Notes: generated by a model from the letters alone, not told the origin. 64,000 nt of DNA from Polyangiaceae bacterium (GCA_015075635.1 JABTUA010000001.1:2108001-2172000), one strand, 5' to 3'; positions 54,252 through 62,344 are shown, counted from the stretch's first letter. Numbers and translations: made by a program.

Positions 54252-54557
54252 CTGGCTGCGCCCGCGCTGCGTCTCTCCCGGAACAGCGCCCCGACGCCGC
54301 CCCCCGACCTGACCCGCGGGCCGACACGCTGAGGGCGCCCAGCTCGATGCAGCGCCCTCGCGGTGGCCCTCGACGCTGAGGCCGAGCCCTCAGCCGGGTG
54401 CGGCCGACCGCTGACTTCCGGCTGACGTAGCCGCCCCGCTCACACCCGAACCAGCGCGTTTTCCGCTGGAAACGCAGACGACCGGCCAGCAAGCGCCGAT
54501 GCCGTTCTGCCGATGCGCGGGAAACCCCGCGTTTTCCACGACCCGAAAGACAACCCA
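54252..54557. other. Gene-free, hairpin-rich spacer after the AAA+ gene
   Basis: Perfect stems are GAGGGCGC (54331-54338) with GCGCCCTC (54352-54359), and CTGAGG (54376-54381) with CCTCAG (54388-54393). CGCGTTTTCC occurs twice (about 54454 and 54529), each within a further inverted repeat. No T-tract and no convincing gene are seen. Confidence 0.45.
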
Positions 54558-54872
54558 ATGACCGACTCTCACGAGGCCGGCGGCGCTGACGTGCGCCCGC
54601 TGGCAACCCTCGACGGCCCCGCCGGGATGACCCTGGGCGCGCCGCGCTACCGGACGCTCCGCATCGTCATCAACGGCCCCGACGACTCCGAGCCGCCCAT
54701 CGTCATCGAGCGCCACGACTGGCCGGTGGACGACGACGCCGACGAGCTCGACCCCGCCGACGTTGACCCCGACGCTGCCGCCGCAGCGGCCCGGGTGCGC
54801 GCGGCGTTTGCCGAGGCCGCAGAGCGGCGACCCACCCCAACCCTCTACCCCCGCGAACCCGGGAGGCGCTGA
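54558..54872 (+). CDS. Acidic hypothetical protein (element B)
   Basis: 104 residues. A beta-rich part (YRTLRIVINGPDDSEPPIVI) is followed by an Asp-rich stretch (VDDDADELDPADVDPDAAAA). Unknown; position before the terminase genes. Confidence 0.5.
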   Translation: MTDSHEAGGADVRPLATLDGPAGMTLGAPRYRTLRIVINGPDDSEPPIVIERHDWPVDDDADELDPADVDPDAAAAAARVRAAFAEAAERRPTPTLYPREPGRR

Positions 54873-54874
54873 CC

Positions 54875-55207
54875 ATGACCGAGTTTCATTCGACCGCTTC
54901 ACCAACCCGCACCAAAACGGCTGTGCGCGGCGCAGCTTCGCCGCGTGGGAGCGCTTTTGGGTGGCCGGAGGTGCTCCGGGGCCTCCAGGACGATGACGCG
55001 CGTTCTGTGGCGCTGAGCCTGTACCGGTCTCGGGGCTTCACTCCGGACGACTTCGCGCACCGCCGGGAGGCTCGTGCCGCGATGGCCGACGCCCTCAGCC
55101 GAGCCGAGGACCAGATCGAGCTTCGGCGACAGAGCCCGGCCCGAGACCAGGCCCGCGCCTTGGTGCGCGCGGCTCGCCGTCGCCTGGAGGCGCAGCTGTG
55201 GCCCTGA
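54875..55207 (+). CDS. Hypothetical protein upstream of small terminase
   Basis: 110 residues, 2 bases after the previous stop. SVALSLYRSRGFTPDDFAHR then a helical, basic C-terminus (RDQARALVRAARRRLEAQLW). Overlaps the next gene by 10 bases. Unknown. Confidence 0.5.
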   Translation: MTEFHSTASPTRTKTAVRGAASPRGSAFGWPEVLRGLQDDDARSVALSLYRSRGFTPDDFAHRREARAAMADALSRAEDQIELRRQSPARDQARALVRAARRRLEAQLWP

Positions 55208-55776
55208 GGTCAGCCCATGGCCGAGCCCGCCAGCTCGGCGCCCTGGTCGTCATCGAGACGCTTCCCGCCGACGAGCTACCGCCGGCCTCGCCAGCGGATC
55301 CGGCCCGACGTGACCGCGACCCCGCCGGCCGTTTCATGCCGGGTAACTCGCTCGCCAAGAACGCCAAGTTCAGGGCGGGGAATCAGGGCGCCCTGGCGCG
55401 CCTCGAGGCCAAGGGCGACGCCGCCTGGCAGGCTGCCGACCGCTGGTCCAAGCGCCTCGCTGCCTTCCGCCGGGGGGAGCTGACTCGGGCGCATGGTGGC
55501 GAGCTGTCGTCCGAGGTGTGTGCGCTGGTCGAGCATGAGCGCCAGGCCCTCGCTGATGCGCGGTGGGCACGCGCCAAGGCGGCCGAGCTCGACGCGACGG
55601 ACCCCGCCCGAGCCGAGCGCCTCCGCTCCGAGGCCCGGCAGCTCCGCATCGAGGCCCGCGGGCACGGCATGGCGGCGTGGGAGCTGGCGAGCCGCGAGGC
55701 CCAGGTGCGCCCCAAGGCCCGCCCGCAGTGGATGGCCGACCTGGGCATCGAGCCCGGCAAGGCAGGCAAGCCATGA
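55198..55776 (+). CDS. Small terminase subunit-like protein
   Basis: 192 residues from a GTG. RDPAGRFMPGNSLAKNAKF then GNQGALARLEAKG is the 'GRF.pGN' opening seen in many phage small-terminase proteins. A long helical region (ALADARWARAKAAELDATDP) follows. ATGA coupling to the large subunit supports the call. Confidence 0.65.
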   Translation: MALRSAHGRARQLGALVVIETLPADELPPASPADPARRDRDPAGRFMPGNSLAKNAKFRAGNQGALARLEAKGDAAWQAADRWSKRLAAFRRGELTRAHGGELSSEVCALVEHERQALADARWARAKAAELDATDPARAERLRSEARQLRIEARGHGMAAWELASREAQVRPKARPQWMADLGIEPGKAGKP

Positions 55777-57248
55777 GCGCGACCTTCGAGACGCTCTGCA
55801 CGCTGGACGGGCGCCTTGCCGCGTCAGGCATCCCCCCGCTCACGGCCTGGTGGCGCGACCAGAACGCGCGCTTCTACGCGCACCCGACCGCTCACACCCT
55901 CGTTGCCCAGGTCGGACGCGGCGGCGCGAAGTCGCACACGGCCGTCAAGGTCGCGCTGAACGAGACGCTCTTCGGCGAGTGGCAGATCCCGCCGGGCGAG
56001 CGCCACTACTGGATCTTCCTCTCCGAGAACAAGGCCGAGGCGCAGCAACGCCTCCGGCTCTTGGAGCGTGCCCTCGAGGTGCTCGGCGTTGCCTTCGACC
56101 GCACGGGCGACGAGATCGCGCTCCGCGACCTACCACGCGGGTTCATCGTGCGCGCTGCCGAGATCGGAGCGGTGTCCGGCTTCCGGTCCTTCGGTTTCAG
56201 TGCCGACGAGCTCGCGAAGTGGCCCAGCGAAGGCTGCGCGCCGGCCAAAGAGGTGATCGCGAGCGCCAACGCCATGACCGTGACGCACCCGGGCGCACAC
56301 AAGCTCTTGATCTCGTCGCCCGTCTCTGTCGTGGACTTCCACTACGACCGCTTCGCCCAGGGTGACACCGAGGCGCAGATCGTCGCGAACGCGCCCTCAT
56401 GGGTCGCCAACCCCGATGGGATCTCCGAGGCGCAGACGCACGAGCTCGAGCCGGACGCCGCGGTCCACGCTCGCGAGTATGGCGCTCGACCCAGCGCCGC
56501 CGCAGGCCTGGCGTTCGGCGACATCGAGGCCATGGAGCGCGCGTTCCAGCCGGCCGTGCCGGGCTACACCTTCTCGCGTCCCTTCGTCTCGATCGATCCG
56601 TCGAACCTCACGGAAGGCGGGGATGGCTTCTGCTACTCGATCGCGGCGTGGGCGCTTCCCAGCCGGCAGCGGGTGCTCGCGCTCGACGCTGACCGCAACA
56701 TCATTCGCGACGAGTGGGGCCGCGAGACCTACCTCCCGCCGCAGACGAAACGAATCCTCCGCGTTGCCGAGATCGGCGGCTGGGAGAACCAAGAGCTGGC
56801 GCAGACCTCGATCGAGCAAGTCGTGGCGCGCATCGCGGAGCGAGCAGAGGCATGGGGCGCGACGTCGGTCTTCTCGGACCAGCGCGAGTCAACCTCCCTC
56901 GGCGCGCTCTTCACCCAGCGCGAGCTGCTTTTCAAGCCCTACGCCTGGTCTCAGCCCTCGAAGGAAGAAGCGATCCGGTTCCTGCGTCGGATGCTGCGCG
57001 AAGGCACGCTGAGCATCGTCCCTCACGCGGGCATGCGTCGCGAAATGCTCTCGCTGGCGTACCGCTTCACACGGAGCGGCGGCCTCGAATACCAGACGCG
57101 CGGGCGCGACTGGATCTCCACCCTGATCACGATCGGCCACGTCCTGACCGACCCCGATGCAACCGGCGCGGCCTCACTCTGGGCGCCGCCGGTCGAGGGC
57201 AACCCCTACACGAACTTTGGCGGCCGCTACCTGGCCCCCGGGAGATGA
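55773..57248 (+). CDS. Terminase large subunit
   Basis: 491 residues. The ATPase has a Walker-A-like GRGGAKSHTAVKVAL near 49 and an acidic FSADELAKW near 142 as Walker B. The nuclease half has FVSIDPSN near 272 and VFSDQRES near 366, followed by conserved-looking PYAWSQPSKEEAI and GGLEYQTRGRDWIS. It is the DNA packaging motor and headful or cos nuclease. It appears complete. The expected portal and capsid genes do not follow. Confidence 0.82.
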   Translation: MSATFETLCTLDGRLAASGIPPLTAWWRDQNARFYAHPTAHTLVAQVGRGGAKSHTAVKVALNETLFGEWQIPPGERHYWIFLSENKAEAQQRLRLLERALEVLGVAFDRTGDEIALRDLPRGFIVRAAEIGAVSGFRSFGFSADELAKWPSEGCAPAKEVIASANAMTVTHPGAHKLLISSPVSVVDFHYDRFAQGDTEAQIVANAPSWVANPDGISEAQTHELEPDAAVHAREYGARPSAAAGLAFGDIEAMERAFQPAVPGYTFSRPFVSIDPSNLTEGGDGFCYSIAAWALPSRQRVLALDADRNIIRDEWGRETYLPPQTKRILRVAEIGGWENQELAQTSIEQVVARIAERAEAWGATSVFSDQRESTSLGALFTQRELLFKPYAWSQPSKEEAIRFLRRMLREGTLSIVPHAGMRREMLSLAYRFTRSGGLEYQTRGRDWISTLITIGHVLTDPDATGAASLWAPPVEGNPYTNFGGRYLAPGR

Positions 57249-57249
57249 C

Positions 57250-57711
57250 ATGCAAGCGCAACGAACGACTCCACCGCAGATCTTCGCTCAAAAGCTCGAG
57301 GCTTTGGCCGTCGGCCTCGCCGTCCGCTCCAAGTTCTTCGGCGACGACCATGGCCAGGGGTTCGAGACGGGCGACATGCGCCGGCTCGAGTGCGAGATCG
57401 GCGAAGCCCTGCGCCTGACCCCGGTGGCCGACATGCGCGCCACCTGGGCGCTGCTCCGCGTGCCACCGGGCTCGACGCAGACGCGACCGCAGGAGCTTCG
57501 CCCCGACGTGCCTGGCGTCTACGTCATCGGCTGCACGTTGCCCGGCGGGTGGACGCGCACGCTCGAGCTGTGCGCCTTCGAGCCGGCGGATCTGTACGCG
57601 CAGCTTCCGAGGAAAACCCCAAGCGACCGGTACGCGGCGCGCGTTTGGCTGAACGAACCAGGCCGCGAAACGGCGGCCGTGATCGAACGATTGGAGAAGA
57701 AGACCACATGA
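57250..57711 (+). CDS. Hypothetical protein after the terminase
   Basis: 153 residues, 1 base after the terminase stop. Central LRPDVPGVYVIGCTLPGGW is beta-like; the start (PPQIFAQKLEALAVGLAVRS) is helical. Not recognised. Confidence 0.5.
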   Translation: MQAQRTTPPQIFAQKLEALAVGLAVRSKFFGDDHGQGFETGDMRRLECEIGEALRLTPVADMRATWALLRVPPGSTQTRPQELRPDVPGVYVIGCTLPGGWTRTLELCAFEPADLYAQLPRKTPSDRYAARVWLNEPGRETAAVIERLEKKTT

Positions 57712-58187
57712 GCAAAACACTCTGGAACCACCCTCGCCACGGCGCCCCCGCGCCGATCCGCGCGCGCATCGAGCACGCGCTCGCCGATAGGCAGACGCCG
57801 TCACTCGGCGCCCGCGTTCAGAGCGCGATCGAGATCGCTTACCACGCGGGTTTCGACACCGCGGAGCCGCAGCTCGCGGAGCTGGACGAGTTCGAGCGCC
57901 AGTTGCGCACCAAGGCTCCGACGCTCGCGATCTACCAGCGCGATCACAGCGTCGAGCTGGAGAACCAGAAGCGAGCCCGCGACTTGTGGCAACGGCTGCG
58001 ACCGTGGGCCAAGGGGCCGCCCGCGCACGAGCTGGCCAAGCAGGCGGCAGCCGCACGCGAAGCCGCCGATCGTGCCGCGGCAGTCGAGCGCCGAGCGGTC
58101 GAGCTCCTGGCGCAGCAAGAGCGAATGCGCATCGATGCGGCGCACCGCGACGCAGTCCAGGCCGCAGAACGGGAGCTGGAGCAATGA
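57708..58187 (+). CDS. Hypothetical protein with C-terminal coiled coil
   Basis: 159 residues, ATGA coupled. LGARVQSAIEIAYHAGFDTA then a long Ala/Arg/Glu helix (AAAAREAADRAAAVERRAVE). Could be a scaffold-like structural protein; not recognised. Confidence 0.5.
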   Translation: MSKTLWNHPRHGAPAPIRARIEHALADRQTPSLGARVQSAIEIAYHAGFDTAEPQLAELDEFERQLRTKAPTLAIYQRDHSVELENQKRARDLWQRLRPWAKGPPAHELAKQAAAAREAADRAAAVERRAVELLAQQERMRIDAAHRDAVQAAERELEQ

Positions 58188-58426
58188 GCGCCCACGACCG
58201 ATTCCGCCAGGCCCGCGAGGCCGACGCCAAAGCGCAGCGCGACCGCGAGCGCGCCCTCACGACTCCCGAAGACGTCGCGTTTGCCAAGCGCGTGCGCGAG
58301 CTCGACGCCGCCGGCCAAGCCATCCTGGCGCGTCGCCTGCTCGCGTCGAACCCCACCAGCTACGCCCGCGGAAGCGCCGCGTTGCGTGAGGCGGAGAACC
58401 CGCCACCCGCTCCGGAGGCCGCTTGA
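58184..58426 (+). CDS. Small helical hypothetical protein
   Basis: 80 residues, ATGA coupled. RFRQAREADAKAQRDRERAL, then TPEDVAFAKRVRELDAAGQA. Unknown. Confidence 0.45.
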   Translation: MSAHDRFRQAREADAKAQRDRERALTTPEDVAFAKRVRELDAAGQAILARRLLASNPTSYARGSAALREAENPPPAPEAA

Positions 58427-58869
58427 CCTTCGACGTGATGTCCACCCTCGACCGCCATCCGTGGACGGTCAGCCAGTGCCGCGAGGTGCTGGTGGGGGAG
58501 TCCGTGTCGGTCACCGGCCACGACGTCCAGCTCGACGGCAACCCGCTGGAGGTGGTGACCGAGCCGGAGCCTGGCGCCGTTCAGATCGACGGCTCGGCGT
58601 TCACGGCGACGATGCCCGGCTTCTACAGCCTGCGCTGTCGCAGTGCCGAGGGCAGTCCACGCCGCGTGTGCTTCGTTGCGTGGCAGCCCGAGGCGCTGGA
58701 CTTCATCGAGGCCGTCGAGCGCAAGAACGTCAACCCCGGGCGCGAGCGTTCGCGAGAGCAGCTCCGGCTGATACTCCGGTCGCTCTCGAATCACGACCGC
58801 GACAAGCTGACCGGGCGCGTCTCGGATCTCCACGTGCGCAACCTGGCTCACCACGGCGCGCGCACGTGA
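58423..58869 (+). CDS. Hypothetical protein, possible beta-rich structural
   Basis: 148 residues from a TTG overlapping the previous stop (TTGA); ATG 58438 is an alternative. First half beta-rich (GESVSVTGHDVQLDGNPLEV, FTATMPGFYSLRCRSAEG), resembling a small Ig-like domain, second half helical. Unknown. Confidence 0.5.
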   Translation: MTFDVMSTLDRHPWTVSQCREVLVGESVSVTGHDVQLDGNPLEVVTEPEPGAVQIDGSAFTATMPGFYSLRCRSAEGSPRRVCFVAWQPEALDFIEAVERKNVNPGRERSREQLRLILRSLSNHDRDKLTGRVSDLHVRNLAHHGART

Positions 58870-59119
58870 TCACAGATGTTGCAGCGACCGCCGGGGTCAG
58901 GGTTCTTCCTTCCCGTTCGGGTCCCGGCACCTGTCTTGGCCCGCCCTGAGGGCGGCGCAAGCGCGACAGGTGGCGCTTGAGCGGGGTTCTTTTCGGTCCC
59001 CTGCTCGCGCCCGATGCAGCGCGCCGCAGACACCCGCCCCAGCGATTCGTTTCGTTAGGCGGGTGCCCCGCGGTCCTTCCCCTCTCTCTCGGCGCTTCGG
59101 CGCCTGAAAGGTTCCCATC
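58870..59119 (+). ncRNA. Candidate structured RNA / leader
   Basis: A 250-base gap with many perfect stems. CACCTGTC (58928-58935) pairs with GACAGGTG (58965-58972) and encloses CCGCCC-TGA-GGGCGG (58941-58955) and CGC-AA-GCG (58956-58963), a three-way-junction layout. CACCCGCC (59031-59038) pairs with GGCGGGTG (59058-59065). GGCGC-TTCG-GCGCC (59091-59104) has a UUCG tetraloop. AAAGG and the ATG of the spike-like gene follow 16 bases later. It could be a leader element or a separate RNA. Confidence 0.5.
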
Positions 59120-59770
59120 ATGAGCATTGAACTTGTCGTTTTGGACGGCGTCACCCTCGACGCCAAAACCGGTGCACCGCTGGTGTCAGCGAAGCAGCCC
59201 TTCCTCGATGAGACCGAAGACTTCGGCGACGCGCCCTTGATGCAGTGCCTCGGCGTGTCGAGCGCGCCCTACGGCGTGACCGATGATGGCTTCTGCGAAG
59301 GCGTGATCGTGACGGGCGCTGGCGCCAGAGACGCGGTCTGCATCGGCGCACGCGACACGCGCACGGCGAAAGTGATCGGCAAGCTCGAGGCTGGCGACAC
59401 GATCTTGCACTCCACCGGTCCGAACATGGCGGCGCAGGTTCAATGCAAGGAGAAGAAGCGCCAATGCGCGATGGTCTCGAAGACGGCGGCGGGTGAGACG
59501 CTGACGCTCTACCTCGACGGCAAAAACGAGACGCTGAACGCGCTGACGCCTTGGGGCCGTCTCGAGATCAGCAAGCAAAACGGCGTGGTCCTGTCGAGCT
59601 CGACGGGGCAGGCGCGAATCCAGCTCATCAACGACAAGATCGTTTTGACTGGCACGCTCATGCTCGGCGGCGCGATGCCTACCGGGATGCTCGTCGCTGC
59701 AGCGCCCGGTGCGACGTTGCCCGCGGGCATCAAGGGCGTTCCCGGGTGCTTCGTTGCGATGGGAGTGTGA
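59120..59770 (+). CDS. Phage baseplate/spike-like protein
   Basis: 216 residues. Beta-rich throughout, with PLMQCLGVSSAPYGVTDDGF, GARDAVCIGARDTRTAKVIG and a C-terminal repeat-like part (LEISKQNGVVLSSSTGQARI). This matches gpV/gp45-type baseplate or spike proteins, in which an OB-fold is followed by a beta-helix. No other tail genes are beside it. Expressed from the structured leader described above. Confidence 0.5.
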   Translation: MSIELVVLDGVTLDAKTGAPLVSAKQPFLDETEDFGDAPLMQCLGVSSAPYGVTDDGFCEGVIVTGAGARDAVCIGARDTRTAKVIGKLEAGDTILHSTGPNMAAQVQCKEKKRQCAMVSKTAAGETLTLYLDGKNETLNALTPWGRLEISKQNGVVLSSSTGQARIQLINDKIVLTGTLMLGGAMPTGMLVAAAPGATLPAGIKGVPGCFVAMGV

Positions 59771-59773
59771 GCC

Positions 59774-60079
59774 GTGACCCTGTGCAACTTCCCCTCGCTC
59801 TCGCTGCCGATCCCGTCGTTGGCGTTCGCGCTCCCGAGCTTGCCAAACATCGGCTTGCCGTCGCTCGACATCGACTTGCCGGGACTGCCCTCGATCAACA
59901 TCCCGATCCCGTCGCTCGCGTTTGCTCTGCCCTCGCTGCCCGGGATCTCGCTGCCGACGTTGGACATTGACCTGCCCGGGCTCCCGAACCTGTCGCTGCC
60001 GATCCCGTCGCTCAACATCACGCTGCCGAGCTTGCCCGGCATCAGTCTGCCGAACCTCTCATGCCCATTGGATCCGTGA
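59774..60079 (+). CDS. Leu-Pro repeat protein
   Basis: 101 residues from a GTG. About three copies of a 32-residue unit, each built of LPxL steps (LPIPSLAFALPSLPNIGLPS, LDIDLPGLPSIN), end in NLSCPLDP. The regular Leu/Pro spacing suggests an extended or beta-solenoid rod. Such PxLP proteins ending in CPLD occur beside phage baseplate genes. Probably a virion component paired with the spike-like protein. Confidence 0.6.
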   Translation: MTLCNFPSLSLPIPSLAFALPSLPNIGLPSLDIDLPGLPSINIPIPSLAFALPSLPGISLPTLDIDLPGLPNLSLPIPSLNITLPSLPGISLPNLSCPLDP

Positions 60080-60081
60080 CC

Positions 60082-60393
60082 ATGACCCAACATTTGCCAC
60101 CGCTCACTTCCACCGGCCGCACACCGCGCGACATTCCACCCGCACGCCTTGCCCGCGCCGTCGTCGATCCCGTCGCCTTGCGCGCCGAGTTGATCGCCGC
60201 TGGCGTCATCGTCGAACGCAACCAAGACCTGCCGCCGCTTCGCCTGGCGCTCGAGGGCGAGACCGTGGTGCGCATGACGGAGGCCGACCACCGGATCGCG
60301 GCAGCGCACATCGCGCAAGGCCGGCTCGACTCGCGCCGCGTGCGTGATAGCTACGAGTCAGCCGACAGGCGGAGCGGATCGTGGCGACGCTGA
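60082..60393 (+). CDS. Small protein with LIAAGVI module
   Basis: 103 residues from ATG 60082 (GTG 60076 or ATG 60061 possible). ALRAELIAAGVIVERNQD, PLRLALEGETVVRMTEADHR corresponds to the element A protein at 40028. Unknown function. Confidence 0.5.
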   Translation: MTQHLPPLTSTGRTPRDIPPARLARAVVDPVALRAELIAAGVIVERNQDLPPLRLALEGETVVRMTEADHRIAAAHIAQGRLDSRRVRDSYESADRRSGSWRR

Positions 60394-60674
60394 TCGCATC
60401 GCTCCGCGCCAAGGGGCACACGGTCCGGCTCGACGGGATGCGCGTTGTCGTGCTCCTGGCGCCCGGTGCTGACGCTGCGAAAGCGGAGCGCTGGGCGCGG
60501 CAGCACGAGCCGCAGTTACGCTCGGAGTTGGTCTCGGAGCAGCACGCCGCGTGCGGGATGGCGCGCGAGGTGTTCCACGGCGGTCGGGTGCGCGAAGTCC
60601 GAGACGGCAACGGCGAACCGATTCGCGGCGCGGTGCAGGTGATCGAGAGCGCGAAGTTCGAGGCGGTCGCGTGA
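60381..60674 (+). CDS. TubC-N-like docking domain protein
   Basis: 97 residues from a GTG, overlapping the previous gene by 13 bases. The first 50 residues (TLIASLRAKGHTVRLDGMRV, AERWARQHEPQLRSEL) have the helix-hairpin-helix pattern of TubC-type N-terminal docking domains, which also appear in mobile-element replication proteins. GTGA coupled to the RuvC-like gene. Confidence 0.5.
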   Translation: MATLIASLRAKGHTVRLDGMRVVVLLAPGADAAKAERWARQHEPQLRSELVSEQHAACGMAREVFHGGRVREVRDGNGEPIRGAVQVIESAKFEAVA

Positions 60675-61189
60675 CCCCGAGCGTGATCCTAGGGCTTGAC
60701 CTCTCGGTCACGGCCGCCGCCGCTGTCGCGGTGCCTTGCGCGTGGGATGGCGATTGGAGCCGCGTGGAATCGGTCGTGGTCGGCGAGCGACTTCGACGGG
60801 ATGCAACGGACGCAGAGCGCGCACGGCGCACCGAGACGATCGCGGATCGGCTTGTCGCGTTCGCACGGAGCACCGGCGCAACGCTGGCGTTCATCGAGGG
60901 CTACGCCTTCTCGCGCGTGACCGCGGCGCACACCTTGGGCGAACTTGGCGGGGTCGTCCGGCTCGAGCTGGTGCGCGCTGGCGTCGAGCTGCACACGGTG
61001 AACATGGCCAGCGCCCGCAAGCTGCTACTCGGGAAGGTGCCGCGCACTGACCCCAAGGTCGCGGTGTTCACGGCGCTACGTGCGTCCGGTGCGCGCTTCG
61101 AGACCTGCGACGAGTCCGACGCCATGGCCGTCGCTAACTACGGGCTGGCCGAGCTTGGGGGCTTCTTCTTCGGGCAGGTGGCGGCGTGA
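60671..61189 (+). CDS. RuvC-like Holliday junction nuclease
   Basis: 172 residues. The RNase H-fold acidic residues are in ILGLDLSVTAAA (Asp near 9), LAFIEGYAFSR (Glu near 78) and CDESDAMAVANYGL (two Asp near 152-155). KLLLGKVPRTDPK matches the basic loop of phage RuvC-like proteins. It would resolve branched DNA before packaging. A structured gap ending in a terminator follows. Confidence 0.75.
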   Translation: MTPSVILGLDLSVTAAAAVAVPCAWDGDWSRVESVVVGERLRRDATDAERARRTETIADRLVAFARSTGATLAFIEGYAFSRVTAAHTLGELGGVVRLELVRAGVELHTVNMASARKLLLGKVPRTDPKVAVFTALRASGARFETCDESDAMAVANYGLAELGGFFFGQVAA

Positions 61190-61424
61190 TTCCGCAGGAT
61201 TCCAGGGGTTTGGCCAGGGGGCACAGCGGGTTCGTTGCGAACCCTCCCGGCAGGCCCTACAGTCCTGGTGTCCAGCACGGCGACCGGCGCAAGCCGGTAG
61301 GGCCACTCACCGCCCCCAAAGGGTCGAGACTAGTCAAGGCAGTCGGAGAACATCCAGGACGCTTGGCCGGTGTGAGTGACGCCGTCCAGCCCCGGGTGGC
61401 CAGTGTGCCCGGGGCTTTTTTCTT
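61190..61424 (+). ncRNA. Candidate structured RNA ending in an intrinsic terminator
   Basis: The gap after the RuvC-like gene holds several stems. GGGTTCG-TTG-CGAACCC is at 61228-61244. GGCCCTAC (61253-61260) pairs with GTAGGGCC (61297-61304), enclosing CTGG-TGT-CCAG (61265-61275) and CCGGC-GCAA-GCCGG (61284-61297) with a GNRA-type loop, a three-way junction. The transcript would end at the terminator at 61388. No open frame in this strand looks like a protein. It may be a 3'-UTR-derived or independent small RNA. Confidence 0.5.
61388..61424 (+). terminator. Rho-independent terminator
   Basis: AGCCCCGGG (61388-61396) pairs perfectly with CCCGGGGCT (61408-61416), 11-base loop, followed by TTTTTCTT. 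It ends rightward transcription from the RuvC operon just before the convergent gene. Confidence 0.85.
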
Positions 61425-61929
61425 ACTTGGGCCACGGCGCTGGCCGGTGAGCTCTGAGCTTGGCCTGAAACTGCTTGGGAGTCATGTCGAACGCCGTCCG
61501 GACGAAGTAGACCCGCGCGCCATCGTCAGGCCCGACCACAACCCCGATGCGGAGCGCAGACGAGTCCGGTGGACCGATCAGCAAGGTTGCCCCGGGCATT
61601 GTCGCGCGGAGCGTTTGGATCGGCGTCCGAATGGTTGGAAGGATCAGGTCGAGGCGTCGGGCTCGGTCGATCGAAAAGTACCGTGCTTCCCGGCTGGCGC
61701 CCGGCCTCCGAACCAACGGGCGCGGTCTTCGCTGGGCGTCCAACGGTTCGGTCTCCGTGAACAGGTGGATCTCCTCGGGATTGAATCGCACAAGGATGTC
61801 GAGGCTCCCGACCGAGATCAGATGGTCGGACGGCTCGACAAGCTTGTGTGCGTAGTACGCCTGAGCGCCATCCACGTCGTCTATGAACCGCGACGCAATT
61901 GGGCAGAATCGGAATCGCGAGAGATCCAT
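61423..61929 (-). CDS. Hypothetical protein, only minus-strand gene of the elements
   Basis: 168 residues from the ATG at 61927-61929. HLISVGSLDILVRFNPEEIH, RYFSIDRARRLDLILPTIRT, then GARVYFVRTAFDMTPKQFQA. The end (RVYFVRTAF...F..KLRAH) is reminiscent of small barnase/RelE-like nuclease folds found in phages, but this is a weak resemblance. Opposite orientation, its own divergent promoter region and flanking spacers mark it as an accessory (moron-type) gene. Confidence 0.5.
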   Translation of the reverse strand: MDLSRFRFCPIASRFIDDVDGAQAYYAHKLVEPSDHLISVGSLDILVRFNPEEIHLFTETEPLDAQRRPRPLVRRPGASREARYFSIDRARRLDLILPTIRTPIQTLRATMPGATLLIGPPDSSALRIGVVVGPDDGARVYFVRTAFDMTPKQFQAKLRAHRPAPWPK

Positions 61930-62086
61930 TTTTGCCCGTCGTTCGGAAGCCAGCGGGCAGCATACGACAAGGCGCGCAGGCGGGCGCGATCTGGCGGTCG
62001 GACATTGCTTGTCAGACTGACGGGCATGGCTTGTGTTTCCCTGTGGACGCCCCGGGCTAAAGCCACACGCAAGGAGGATCTCAAAC

Positions 62087-62344
62087 ATGACGAACGAACA
62101 GAAAGCGCAGCTTGTCGAGCAGATGGCTGCACTCGCATCGGACAGCGCAACCGGCGGATGGTCGGCTCGGCTCTACATGTGCACGGCCGTTTGGCTCGAA
62201 TCGGAACTGAAACGCACTGGCCACCAGCGAGACGGGACGTTTCTCACCGTGGCCGCTGAGAAGGTGAAGCACCGCGACCGCGGACCCGAGCCGACGGGCT
62301 TTCGCGGAGCCGTGGACGGATGGCTGGACCCGGCCAGCGGGTGA
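62087..62344 (+). CDS. Small hypothetical protein (element B)
   Basis: 85 residues with a strong AAGGAGG before the ATG. Helical start (NEQKAQLVEQMAALASDSAT), then WSARLYMCTAVWLESELKRT. Unknown. Divergent from the minus-strand gene; the 157-base gap between them has CATTGCTTGT and CATGGCTTGT as direct repeats. Confidence 0.5.
   Translation: MTNEQKAQLVEQMAALASDSATGGWSARLYMCTAVWLESELKRTGHQRDGTFLTVAAEKVKHRDRGPEPTGFRGAVDGWLDPASG

Noticed and set aside
61186..62259. Long plus-strand frame across the structured gap and the minus-strand gene
   Set aside because: It runs through a perfect intrinsic terminator, and its composition is Arg/Pro-rich without domains. The opposite strand gives a better protein.
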